From positions 682,001 to 746,000 of the forward strand of contig NZ_CAJFDC010000001.1 of assembly GCF_904067045.1 (NCBI RefSeq): DNA of 64,000 bases. The letters run 5' to 3'. The stretch is from Pseudomonas sp. FEN. GTDB taxonomy: Bacteria; Pseudomonadota; Gammaproteobacteria; Pseudomonadales; Pseudomonadaceae. A program made the position numbers and the translations under genes. The notes under the pieces are model-generated. The model searched no databases, had not been told where the DNA came from, and was given only the letters and a program-made list of their open reading frames with translations. Below, piece by piece: positions 34,362-43,469 of the stretch (positions are counted from its first letter, which is position 1; each line of letters opens with the position of its first letter).

Positions 34362-35336
34362 ATGAAAAAAACCGTACTTGCCTTCAGCCGCATTACCCCC
34401 GCCATGGTCGAGCAACTGCGCCAGGATTTCGAAGTAATCGTCCCCGATCCCAAGCTCGGTGATCTCAACGCCCAATTCGACGCGGCCCTGCCCCACGCCC
34501 ACGGGCTGATCGGCGTCGGCCGCAAGCTCGGCCGCGCCCAGTTGGAAAACGCCTCCCGGCTCGAAGTGGTCTCCAGCGTCTCGGTCGGCTACGACAACTA
34601 TGACCTGGCCTACTTCAACGAACGCGGGATCATGCTCACCAATACCCCCGACGTGCTTACCGAAAGCACCGCCGACCTGGCCTTCGCCCTGCTCATGAGC
34701 AGCGCCCGCCGGGTCGCCGAGCTCGACGCCTGGACCAAGGCCGGGGAGTGGAAGGCCAGTGTCGGCCCGGCCCTGTTCGGCGGCAATGTGCACGGCAAGA
34801 CCCTGGGCATCGTCGGCATGGGCAATATCGGCGCGGCGGTGGCCCGTCGTGGCCATCTCGGCTTCAACATGCCGATTCTCTACAGCGGCAACAGCCGCAA
34901 GCCGGAACTCGAACAGCAACTCGGCGCGCAGTTCCGCAGCCTTGACACCTTGCTCGCCGAGGCCGATTTCGTGGTCCTGGTGGTGCCCCTGAGCGACCAG
35001 ACCCGCCACCTGATCGGCCAGCGCGAGCTGGGCCTGATGAAGTCGGACGCGATCCTGGTGAACATCTCCCGTGGCCCGGTGGTGGACGAACCGGCGCTGA
35101 TCCAGGCCCTGCGCAACGGCACCATTCGTGGCGCCGGGCTGGATGTCTACGAAAAGGAACCGCTGGCCGAGTCGCCGCTGTTCCAACTGAAGAACGCCGT
35201 GACCCTGCCGCATATCGGTTCGGCCACCCACGAAACCCGCGAAGCCATGGCCAACCGGGCACTGGTCAATTTGCGCAGCGCCTTGCTCGGCGAGCGGCCG
35301 CGTGATCTGGTCAATCCCCAGGTGTGGAAGGGCTAA
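34362..35336 (+). CDS. ghrB: D-2-hydroxyacid dehydrogenase (glyoxylate/2-ketogluconate reductase type)
   Basis: A 324-residue NAD(P)-dependent dehydrogenase that reduces 2-keto acids such as glyoxylate, hydroxypyruvate or 2-ketogluconate. The motifs are VGMGNIGAAVARR (Rossmann GxGxxG), and the catalytic triad Arg in NISRGPVVDE, Glu in GLDVYEKEPL and His in LPHIGSATHETR. The closest named types are GhrB/TkrA; the exact substrate is inferred. ATG 34362 (MKKTVLAF) is preferred to ATG 34350, which would add MSPA; neither has a strong Shine-Dalgarno. Its 3' end overlaps the convergent small gene at 35311 by 26 bases. Confidence 0.88.
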   Translation: MKKTVLAFSRITPAMVEQLRQDFEVIVPDPKLGDLNAQFDAALPHAHGLIGVGRKLGRAQLENASRLEVVSSVSVGYDNYDLAYFNERGIMLTNTPDVLTESTADLAFALLMSSARRVAELDAWTKAGEWKASVGPALFGGNVHGKTLGIVGMGNIGAAVARRGHLGFNMPILYSGNSRKPELEQQLGAQFRSLDTLLAEADFVVLVVPLSDQTRHLIGQRELGLMKSDAILVNISRGPVVDEPALIQALRNGTIRGAGLDVYEKEPLAESPLFQLKNAVTLPHIGSATHETREAMANRALVNLRSALLGERPRDLVNPQVWKG

Positions 35337-35685
35337 GCGACCACCGCCCGTGCAGGAACCCACCTGCTGGCGATGAGGCCGCTGTGCATCGCCTGATCGG
35401 GGACTGTCGCCAGCTTGCTGGCTCCTGCACGGGCGGGGTTGAGCGCGGGGCCAGGCTAATCCTGCCCGGCCCCGCTGTTTGCCCGGGCAACACCTTGCGC
35501 GTGAGCGTTCGCAACCATTCGTCACGCTGTTTCAGGTAGTCCTTTTGCAGCGCCTCGCCACCGGTCTTGTAGTCCTGCGTGGTTTCGCCTTCCAACGGCG
35601 AATAGTCGAAGAATTCAGTAAATAGCTGGTCATGCTCGCTGAGATGGCGGTGCTTCATGAACGCCTGCCAATGGCTGTTGCTCAT
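35311..35685 (-). CDS. Small unknown protein with REP-derived tail
   Basis: A 124-residue frame starting at ATG 35685 after GGAG. The first 70 or so residues look like a real hydrophilic protein (HWQAFMKHRHLSEHDQLFTE, GGEALQKDYLKQRDEWLRTL), but the remainder (from about PVQEPASWRQS to the end) is the translation of a REP pair at 35343-35436, and the stop lies inside the convergent ghrB gene. The gene has probably lost its native stop, or the native protein ended near residue 70. The family is not recognised. It follows a frameshifted gene (35704-36182) with 18 bases between, in the same operon as the NEL protein. Confidence 0.6.
   Translation of the reverse strand: MSNSHWQAFMKHRHLSEHDQLFTEFFDYSPLEGETTQDYKTGGEALQKDYLKQRDEWLRTLTRKVLPGQTAGPGRISLAPRSTPPVQEPASWRQSPIRRCTAASSPAGGFLHGRWSLSPSTPGD
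35343..35436. repeat. REP pair overlapping a reading frame
   Basis: Arms 35343-35374 (ACCGCCCGTGCAGGAACC...) and 35406-35436 (...GGCTCCTGCACGGGCGG). The pair is translated in the C-terminus of the small gene at 35311. Confidence 0.75.
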
Positions 35686-35703
35686 CAATATATTCTCCAG
35701 CCC

Positions 35704-36182
35704 TTACGCCGCTTCGGCGCGCAGAATGAACTGGCGCATGGGCTCCACCGCCCCCCGGCTCAAGTACCGCCGCCGCGATGTCGTCAAGAAACAGCGGCGG
35801 CAACTCAAGATCGCCAAGACGGAAAGCGTACGCGCGAAAACGTCCTTCCGGGTCCTGGGCGTTCTGAGTGAGCACCTCGTCGGCCAAGGTGAAAAAGCGG
35901 AATTTCCCCCGTGCCAGGTTAAAGAGCGCCTGCTCCGCCCGACGTACATCGGTCTTGCGGCGGGCGAATGCGTAAAACGCCTCCAGTTCCAGTTGCCGGA
36001 AGACCTCGAAGGCCGGCGAGTCCTGCAACCGACCGTAGTGGACGATATCGAACTGCCGAATCCTGTGCCGTGGAAGAGAGGACAAATTCCAGATGCGCGA
36101 TCAGGTTCTCGCGAAGACAGGGCCAAAGGGCTTGCCAGGGACTCTCGAGCGCCAGGAGCCGAGGCTCCATGCCAGTCAGCAT
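35704..36182 (-). pseudogene. Frameshifted unknown gene downstream of the NEL gene
   Basis: A single protein-like sequence is spread over three frames. It starts at ATG 36182 (MLTGMEPRLLALESPWQALW ... HLEFVLSS), continues after a +1 shift near 36090 as LPRHRIRQFDIVHYGRLQDS ... FEVFRQLELEAFYAFARRKT ... DLELPPLFLDDIAAAVLEPG, and shifts again in a run of six G (minus strand, near 35750) to end AVEPMRQFILRAEAA and stop at 35704. One base fewer at each point would give one frame of about 158 residues. The family is not recognised; it could be a partner or chaperone of the NEL protein 38 bases upstream. Sequencing error at the G run cannot be excluded. Confidence 0.6.
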
Positions 36183-36220
36183 TGCCTCGGCACGGCCTTT
36201 CGCGGTGCACTGCCGGCCGC

Positions 36221-39200
36221 TCAGATCGTGTCGTTCACGGCAGCCTTGGTGAGCGTGTCGATCAGGCGCTCGCGGTCCCGCTCGAAGAGCGGAGTCTCCT
36301 GCTCGTAGGCCAACTCCAGAAACCTGCACCAGAACGTCTGCGATCGCAGGTAATGGTAAAGGTCGCTGGCCTCCGGCGGCGCCGCTTCCAACTGTCGGAC
36401 ATACTCGACCATCGCCTCAAGATCGGCGTGGTCCAGTTGCACCCGCTCGGTGTAGAACCGCTCGTTGCACAGGTCGGGCAATTCCAGCCGCTCGGCCAGC
36501 AGTTCCCAATAGGCCCGATAGACAGCGGGATCGATGGTCTTGCGCCAGAACATCAGCAGGCGGAACTTACCCTTCAACAAGTGCAGTATCCGCGCTCTGG
36601 CTGCCGCCTTATCGAGCATGCCCAGTGCCTGGTGGCACAGTACCGCGAACTCGAGTTCATTGAAGATCCGCAACCGTTCCATCCCGCTCGCCGCCGCCGT
36701 CCGTTGCAGGAAAAACAGTTGCTGGCACAAATCGGCGCTGTCGGCCGCCGCCTCCACGACTTGCCAGACGCGCCGTGTCAGGTCGCGGCGCGCAACGGAA
36801 AACGCGGGATCATGGAAGGTCGCCAAGGCGCTCAGGTGTTCCAGGAACGCAAAGAATCCGCCGGAACCCGGCTCGTCCCTGACGCATTGCCAGCATTCGT
36901 TCTGTTGGGCAGTCCGATCCATCGCCGCGCCCCAGGCCGCGATGCCGACAGGCACTGAGAGCTCGGCGGGGGTGAGCCCGAAGGTAATGCCCGCGGCTTT
37001 TTTTTCCCGTGTATAAACCGATAGCTTGGCCAAGGTGTCGGGCAGCAGCGGATTGTCCGCCAGATTCACCCCACGGTTGAGCGACGGTGCGGCCAACAGC
37101 ACGCTATCCGGTACCTGCCGGATGCGGTTATGACTCAAGTCGAGGACGCTCAGTTGCTTGAGGAAGAGCACGCCCGAGGGCCAGGCATCAATGCCGGTCC
37201 TGCTCAGGTCCAGCGACTGCAAGCCCGACAGGGCGGCGAAGTCGGGTAGCAACTTCAGCGGGTTGCCCTGCAAGTTCAGATACTTCAATTGCCGCAGTGC
37301 CGCCAGTTGCAAGGCACCGGCCGTCGTCAGAACAATGTGGTTAGCTTCAAGGTCGAGCTCTTCCAGACACTGGAGCTCGCCGATTACATGAGGCAGTCGC
37401 CTCAGGTCGGCAGCATACAGGCGCAAGTGTTTCAAAGCCGGAAAGGCACGCAGGAAAGCGCTCACGTAGCGGATATCAAGGTTCATGTCACGGATGAGCA
37501 GTTGGGTCACGTGCTTGAACTGCACGTTGAGTATCGGCATCTGCTCGACAGCAAAACCTTCGAGCAGTAGCAGGCCGCCAAGAAGATTGCGACTTTCCCA
37601 GCGCCAGCAACGCCTGATCCTGGATGCCATCGCCTTGCGCGTTCTCATCGTCACGATCCGTTCCGCGCCGCTGTCTGCCAAGGGAGCGTCGACCCAGGCC
37701 AGCAGGTCGTGCTTCAACGTGGCGTAGTCGTTTTCCAATGCCTCGACCGCCGTTCGTTGCTCCGCACTCGTGCGCCCCAGCGACTGGAGTATGTCGAACA
37801 ATTCCTGGTGGGTCGCGCCGCGATAGAGTCTTTTCAGTTTGCCGAACAACTCCACCGACGGCAGGCCGGCGCCGCGACCACTCATTGCAATACCGATCCG
37901 CCCGGTGCGCTGGCGGACCAGACGCCGCGGCAAGAGCGCCCAGGGGTGGGCCGGACGCAAACCCAACCATCGGCGCAGCTCGCCACGCTGACGAATCGCC
38001 TGCTGGTAGACCAGGGTTTTCAACGCAGCTCCCGGACCCTGAGTCCCGCCCCAGGGCAAGCGGGCAGGCAGATCCTGAATCACCCGGGACAGGGCCAGGA
38101 GCAGGTCGCTTTGCAGCGCTCCCCGGCGGGAGACCTGCTCGCCCTCGACGATAAACGACTCATAACCGTTCTGCGTCTTCACCACCACCCGCTGCTTCGC
38201 GGTATTGACGCTGCCGCTGCTGTCCAACAGCGGACCGTCGATTCCCGTTTCGCGGATTTCGATCCGGGCCTGGCCGGGCCACCCCGGCAGTTCCCTGAGC
38301 AGCGGCAGCAGGATCCGATCGCTCAGGGCATTACTCGGCGCGTGGGGGCTCAACCCCATGAGGGCCCTACCGAGGAGCGCTTCGTCACTCCACCAACGGG
38401 CTTCTTCGGCCAACGCCAGGGGGATACGCCGAACCTGAGCGATCAGCCGACGTTGCCAGGACTCGCTGTACTCCAGCATTTCCTCGGCCACGCCGGCGGG
38501 CAGGTGAGGAAAAGCCCGCTCAAGCGTGCTCGCCAACGACTCCGTGACCTTGACACGTTGCCTGGACAGGCCATCGAGCAGCACCTGCCTGACTCGCCGT
38601 GGGTCACTCTCCAGACTGCGCAGCAAAGCACCGATCACCTGGCTTTCATCCGACTCCGAATCGACGGCCAACCACCGGCGATCCGCCTCGCCGACAAACT
38701 CGAGTGCCGTTTCGAGGCCCTTGGGCAAGACTGTCGAGCGCCAGGTCAGCACGGCGAGGTGCTGCTCGATATCCAGACAATCCCTGAAGCCCTGCATGAA
38801 CGCCGTCAGGAATGCCGGAGGACGCAGATTGCACAAAATCGTCTGCCGCAACAGGCTGTCGGAGGTCGCGCTGATGGCCAGTATCTGCTGGGCGAGCGTC
38901 TCGGAAAACGACGAGGCCTGTCCGCCCAGGCGACGGAACGCAGTCAAGTCGTCCCAGCGCAGTGGATCCTCGAACTCATGCCACCAGGCCGTGACCCCGT
39001 TGTGTTCCAGGCGCGGCGTGTAGGCCCCCGGCAAAGCACTGGGGTTGATCCGCCAGTCCTCCGGCAAGCCGGTATTTTCAATGCGATACAGGTGTCCCTC
39101 CAGAGACAGATAAGTGTTGCCGCCCTGCCGATAGCGACCCGCCGCATCGGGCATCAGCGTCGAAGGCAGGGTGAGCGTTTCCTGGCAACGCTCGATGGGC

Positions 39201-42200
39201 AGGTGGACGCGGCCGTCCTCGCCCCGACGCTGCTCCAGGACGCCCGCGATCAACTTGCGCAAGGCCTGCACGTCGCTAGCATCCGCCACACCCAGCCGAC
39301 TCGCTGCATGCTTCTTGAACAGTGCCGCCAGCGCCAGGTAGAAGCTGTCGTGAGTCGCACTGGTGCGTACCTGTGGACACAGGGTCAACCCCAACTGCTC
39401 CTGGATCAGTAACTCACCCGCCAGTTGCAACCAGGCATCGGTATCGCGATTGGCCGCTCGGCGCTGGTGGATTCCGTCCAGCGCCCGGCCCAGGCGGGTC
39501 AAGGCTTGCGCATCGGCCAGGGCACGGGCATGGGCCCCGGGCAATTCGCCGCTCTCCAGCAGCCGTTGGCGCTGTAGCGCGCCCATTGGCATGCGCCGCA
39601 GGTACTCGGCGATCCGGGTCAGCGACAGCCCGGGATACAACCCCATCAGCTTGAGCACCAGCGGCGGCAAGGACGGCGCGACCAACGACAGGTAATGACG
39701 GGCCGGGGCCGTCGAAGTCGAACGGTCCAGGCCATCATGGCTACTCAGCATCTCGAACAGCGCTGGCCGCTCCAGTCGGGCCAGGGCGTTGACCTGCTTG
39801 CGTATCGCGCTGTTCCACTGGCGCCGGACAAAGGGCTGGAAGTCGCCCTTGAGCGAGCAGTCGGGCAACAGGCTGAGGATCAGCGCCTGCGCGCCCTCTT
39901 CATGGGCCAGCGCGTCGGCCATCGGTCGTGAGCCGGCGACTTGTTCGACATAGCCGCCATCTTCCAGCCTTCGAATGGCCACCTGCTGCTCGAAGTCGCT
40001 CAGGCGCTCCCGCCGACCATGGACCTCCAGCAACTCGCCACCGGGTCCGTGGATAAACAGCCCGACCGCTTCGGGCCAATCGGACAGCCGTGGTAGCAGA
40101 CAGAACAGTGCGCGCTCGGCATCCGCCGGCAAGCTCAGTCGCGCATCACTGCTGGCGATCAGCGCATTGAGAGCAGCGTCGATCTGCTGGCGCCGCACGG
40201 CCTCGACCAGCGACGCCGGTGGCAACCCACCCGACCAGAGCGCCTGCAACTGCAGGCGGCGAACGCCGCTGATGCTCAGCAGCACCTCGGCCTGCTCGGC
40301 AGTCCCCTGGAGCAGCATCCGTTCCAACCAGCGGGCATCGCTCAACGTATCGCTGTCATCCAGGTCCGGCACCCAGCACCGCGCCCGCGGGTCGAAGCGC
40401 ATCGGCGCGCGGAATCCCGCCGGGTCGGCGGCGACCGCCACATAGCGCTTGAGTCCGGCATCGTATTCAAGCCGGACCTGAATCGAACGGCCCTGCTCCC
40501 GCACCTCGCCGAACAGTCCCCCAGCGTCTTCGAACAGGCCCCGCTCGTCCGCGGCAAAACGCTCCTTCAGCCCGGTCACGGAAACCGCATAACCGCTCAG
40601 GTCGAGCTTCCACAGCCGGGCCGGGCCCTGGGCCGGAGTCACTTTGCGCCACCGCCCGATCTCCAGGGACAACGCCTGAAAACGCCGTTCCATGAGCTGT
40701 CCGGCATAGCCGAGCGCGCTCACGGTCAGCAGCACCGAGCCGACGCTGGCCAACGCCTGCCCCAGCGCCTTGGGCCGGCCCTGGAATGTGCCGAGGATCC
40801 CATCGGCCAACTCCAGCCCCAGCTGCGCGAACATCAGTCCCGCCAGCGCCCGGCCCAGGACCCCGAAACCACCCGGAACCGGCAGCATGAGGATATTCAG
40901 CAACAAGTGCATGGCGGCGAGAAAGCCCTCCTTGACGGCTTGCAGATCGTGCTCGGTCTTGGAGACCGCGATCGCCTGGGTATTCAAGCGAAAACGCCAG
41001 GCGTAGAACTCGGCCAGAGCCTTGCCGGGGCTGAAATCGCTGCTCCTGTCGCCATACTCGAACGTCAGGTCCTGGATGCTATCCCCCGACCAGAACCACT
41101 CGTAAAGCTCCGAAACGGTCGACGTCCAGTGCAGCCTCTTGGGCTGGCGGTGTTCCTTGATCCATTGCCAGAACTGGTGCTGCTGCTTGAAGGCCAGCGA
41201 CGAGATCAACCAGCGCAGCCGCTTACCGGCGCTGTCTTGTTGCAGTTGCGCCTTGAAGTCCTGTTCGAACGCCGCCTTTGAAGCGTGGTAGCGCAAGGCA
41301 CCTCCCGGCCGGTCGACACAGTAGCTGTAGAGCCCCTCCTGCCCGACGATCCCGAAGACTTGCAGCGGCAGGTAAATCGCGTCCAGCGGCTCGTGCTCGA
41401 TATCGAACAGGTGCAACAGCTTGCTCTCGATGGACGCCAGGACCCGGTCGAGGCCGGCCTTCAGACCGCCCGGCAAGCGCAGGGCGACATAGGATCCCTT
41501 GAGCCGCGGATGCGCCGTCGACAGCTCGTCCCTGAGGGCGACAAAGGCACTGTAGGTCAGGCCCGTGCTGGCCGGCTGCCGGGCCGAGTCGTACAGGCCG
41601 AAGTGGATTTCGGCCTGAGTGAAGGCCCGTATCGAGCGATCCAGCGGCCCGTCAGCATGCATCGTCTGCTCGATATGGGGCTTGAGCACGGCGCCCAGAT
41701 CGAGCTCACGGACGATCTCGACAAATTGCTCGGTCGCGAGCAACCAGCGTCGATCATTGATATCGACCTTTTTGTCGGAGGAAATCCAGCGGCGCTTGAG
41801 ATTGGCGTAGCTGGCGTCGGAGAAAGCGAAATTCAGGCAGGCGGCCTGCCACAGGGTCATGGTCGAAACGCTGACCGTGCCGATGCGCCGCTCGAAGCTC
41901 TCCACCTGCACCGGAGGGCCTTCCCCCCGTGGCTGCGGAGCCTGCACGACCGCCTCGATCACGGTGTGGAGGTAGGTGGCGTGCGGGTCGAGGTCAAGAC
42001 CCGAGACTGCGCGCAAACGCTCACGCAGTCTGGTCAGGCCGGCTTTTTCGAAAGCCTCGACCACCTTTCGGCTCTCTTCGTCGAGGGTCGAGCGGGCCGC
42101 CATGAATTGGCGATAGCGTCCCAACCAAGTGCGCTGTTCCGCTTCATGCAGCGGTCCCATGGCCGCCTTGAAGGAAATCGCCAGTTGCTCGATGACCTGC

Positions 42201-42346
42201 TGCCGCGCCCAGCTCTTCTGGCTGTGCAGCAGGTCGGCATCGCGCCGTACAAACGCCGACAATCCTGGATCGTCGACTTCGACGGGAGGTGACGCGGGCT
42301 CATCCCCGGGGACAACATCAGTGCTGTGTTCAACGGGTCGGTTCAT
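36221..42346 (-). CDS. Giant LRR/NEL effector-like protein with degenerate catalytic site
   Basis: A 2041-residue protein of the DUF6543-LRR-NEL type found in plant- and soil-associated pseudomonads. In order: N-terminal helical DUF6543-like region, a hydrophobic segment at about 475-550 (LLLNILMLPVPGGFGVLGRA onward), a long central helical region, leucine-rich repeats at roughly 1590-1760 (LQCLEELDLEANHI, LRQLKYLNLQGNPLKLLPDF, LKQLSVLDLSHNRIRQVPDS), and a C-terminal NEL (IpaH/SspH) ligase domain from about 1809 (FFAFLEHLSALATF). NEL enzymes carry a catalytic Cys in a motif such as ESCEDRVAL; the aligned segment here is AASGMERLR, so Cys is Gly1888 and CxD is lost. AGGA precedes the ATG. It may be inactive as a ligase yet bind targets. 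Confidence 0.85.
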   Translation of the reverse strand: MNRPVEHSTDVVPGDEPASPPVEVDDPGLSAFVRRDADLLHSQKSWARQQVIEQLAISFKAAMGPLHEAEQRTWLGRYRQFMAARSTLDEESRKVVEAFEKAGLTRLRERLRAVSGLDLDPHATYLHTVIEAVVQAPQPRGEGPPVQVESFERRIGTVSVSTMTLWQAACLNFAFSDASYANLKRRWISSDKKVDINDRRWLLATEQFVEIVRELDLGAVLKPHIEQTMHADGPLDRSIRAFTQAEIHFGLYDSARQPASTGLTYSAFVALRDELSTAHPRLKGSYVALRLPGGLKAGLDRVLASIESKLLHLFDIEHEPLDAIYLPLQVFGIVGQEGLYSYCVDRPGGALRYHASKAAFEQDFKAQLQQDSAGKRLRWLISSLAFKQQHQFWQWIKEHRQPKRLHWTSTVSELYEWFWSGDSIQDLTFEYGDRSSDFSPGKALAEFYAWRFRLNTQAIAVSKTEHDLQAVKEGFLAAMHLLLNILMLPVPGGFGVLGRALAGLMFAQLGLELADGILGTFQGRPKALGQALASVGSVLLTVSALGYAGQLMERRFQALSLEIGRWRKVTPAQGPARLWKLDLSGYAVSVTGLKERFAADERGLFEDAGGLFGEVREQGRSIQVRLEYDAGLKRYVAVAADPAGFRAPMRFDPRARCWVPDLDDSDTLSDARWLERMLLQGTAEQAEVLLSISGVRRLQLQALWSGGLPPASLVEAVRRQQIDAALNALIASSDARLSLPADAERALFCLLPRLSDWPEAVGLFIHGPGGELLEVHGRRERLSDFEQQVAIRRLEDGGYVEQVAGSRPMADALAHEEGAQALILSLLPDCSLKGDFQPFVRRQWNSAIRKQVNALARLERPALFEMLSSHDGLDRSTSTAPARHYLSLVAPSLPPLVLKLMGLYPGLSLTRIAEYLRRMPMGALQRQRLLESGELPGAHARALADAQALTRLGRALDGIHQRRAANRDTDAWLQLAGELLIQEQLGLTLCPQVRTSATHDSFYLALAALFKKHAASRLGVADASDVQALRKLIAGVLEQRRGEDGRVHLPIERCQETLTLPSTLMPDAAGRYRQGGNTYLSLEGHLYRIENTGLPEDWRINPSALPGAYTPRLEHNGVTAWWHEFEDPLRWDDLTAFRRLGGQASSFSETLAQQILAISATSDSLLRQTILCNLRPPAFLTAFMQGFRDCLDIEQHLAVLTWRSTVLPKGLETALEFVGEADRRWLAVDSESDESQVIGALLRSLESDPRRVRQVLLDGLSRQRVKVTESLASTLERAFPHLPAGVAEEMLEYSESWQRRLIAQVRRIPLALAEEARWWSDEALLGRALMGLSPHAPSNALSDRILLPLLRELPGWPGQARIEIRETGIDGPLLDSSGSVNTAKQRVVVKTQNGYESFIVEGEQVSRRGALQSDLLLALSRVIQDLPARLPWGGTQGPGAALKTLVYQQAIRQRGELRRWLGLRPAHPWALLPRRLVRQRTGRIGIAMSGRGAGLPSVELFGKLKRLYRGATHQELFDILQSLGRTSAEQRTAVEALENDYATLKHDLLAWVDAPLADSGAERIVTMRTRKAMASRIRRCWRWESRNLLGGLLLLEGFAVEQMPILNVQFKHVTQLLIRDMNLDIRYVSAFLRAFPALKHLRLYAADLRRLPHVIGELQCLEELDLEANHIVLTTAGALQLAALRQLKYLNLQGNPLKLLPDFAALSGLQSLDLSRTGIDAWPSGVLFLKQLSVLDLSHNRIRQVPDSVLLAAPSLNRGVNLADNPLLPDTLAKLSVYTREKKAAGITFGLTPAELSVPVGIAAWGAAMDRTAQQNECWQCVRDEPGSGGFFAFLEHLSALATFHDPAFSVARRDLTRRVWQVVEAAADSADLCQQLFFLQRTAAASGMERLRIFNELEFAVLCHQALGMLDKAAARARILHLLKGKFRLLMFWRKTIDPAVYRAYWELLAERLELPDLCNERFYTERVQLDHADLEAMVEYVRQLEAAPPEASDLYHYLRSQTFWCRFLELAYEQETPLFERDRERLIDTLTKAAVNDTI

Positions 42347-42429
42347 GGCAGGACTTCCTGTTACGCCGTGGAAAGCGTCAGGTTATCCAGCCATGGGGAT
42401 GGGGCTGATCTACATAGATCTGCTGTCCA

Positions 42430-43332
42430 CTATGCCACCTTGGCCTGCGTGGGGTGCAAGCGGGGCGCGGGTTTACGGAACACCAGCACGTTGCCCGCCA
42501 TCACCGCCACCAGCCCGAGCAGGGCCGGCGCGCTCCAGTGATAGCCCTCGGCATAGGCCGAGACATTCAGTGCCACCAGCGGAAACAGCACCGTGCAATA
42601 GGCCGCGCGCTCCGGCCCCATGCGCCCGACCAGGGTCAGGTAGGCAGTGAAGCCGATCACCGAGCCCGGAATCACCAGGTACAGCAGCGAGCCGATGTAG
42701 CGGCTGTTCCATTCCATCGCGAACGGGATACCCTGGAACAGGCAGTAGACCGCCAGCATCGAAGCCCCATAGAGCATGCCCCAGGCGTTGGTGGTCAGCG
42801 GCTTGAGTCCGGCCTTCTGTTGCAGACTGGAGAGCAGGTTGCCGGCCGAGAAACACATGGTGCCGAGCAACGCCAGCCCGAGGCCCAATAGCGTATGCGG
42901 GCCGGCGGTGTGCCCGGACAGTTCCGGCCAGAACAACAGGCCCAGGCCAAGCAAACCGAGGGCCCCGCCCAGCAGCACATTGCGGGCGATCTTCTGTTTG
43001 AAGAACACTCGCGCGTTCAGGGCATTCCACAAGGTCGCCGTGGAAAACACCACCGCCACCAGGCCGCTGGGCACCCACTGGCTGGCGGTGAGAAAACACA
43101 TGAAATTCAGACAGAACAGGCACAGGCCCTGGGCCAGGCAGATCAGGTGACCACGACGGTTCATCGCTTGCAGGCGGCGACTGAGCAGCAGCATGACGAA
43201 CAGCACCAGCGCCGCCAGGCCGAAGCGATAGACGATGGAGACCGGGATCGCCACCACGCCCAATTGCAGTTTCAGAGCGATCCAGGTGGTGCCCCAGATC
43301 AACACGGTAAGCAGGTACAGAAACAGGTTCAT
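42430..43332 (-). CDS. EamA/DMT family transporter
   Basis: A 300-residue inner-membrane protein with ten hydrophobic segments arranged as two EamA repeats, beginning LFLYLLTVLIWGTTWIALKL, with the second repeat near LLGLGLALLGTMCFSAGNLL. The family exports metabolites or amino acids; the substrate is unknown. The start at 43332 follows GGGAG at nine bases. It is divergent from an AraC-type regulator at 43470, its likely controller. Confidence 0.9.
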   Translation of the reverse strand: MNLFLYLLTVLIWGTTWIALKLQLGVVAIPVSIVYRFGLAALVLFVMLLLSRRLQAMNRRGHLICLAQGLCLFCLNFMCFLTASQWVPSGLVAVVFSTATLWNALNARVFFKQKIARNVLLGGALGLLGLGLLFWPELSGHTAGPHTLLGLGLALLGTMCFSAGNLLSSLQQKAGLKPLTTNAWGMLYGASMLAVYCLFQGIPFAMEWNSRYIGSLLYLVIPGSVIGFTAYLTLVGRMGPERAAYCTVLFPLVALNVSAYAEGYHWSAPALLGLVAVMAGNVLVFRKPAPRLHPTQAKVA

Positions 43333-43469
43333 GTGGCGGACTCCCGAAGACAGGCCCCAGTGTCGGCGCAAGACCTGCTCCGGCGCTTGCAGAAACTTGC
43401 GCTTTTATCGCTGCCGGGCTGCCAGGGCCCGGTCTACGGAGTAGGATGCAAGGCGTTGGAGAACAAACC

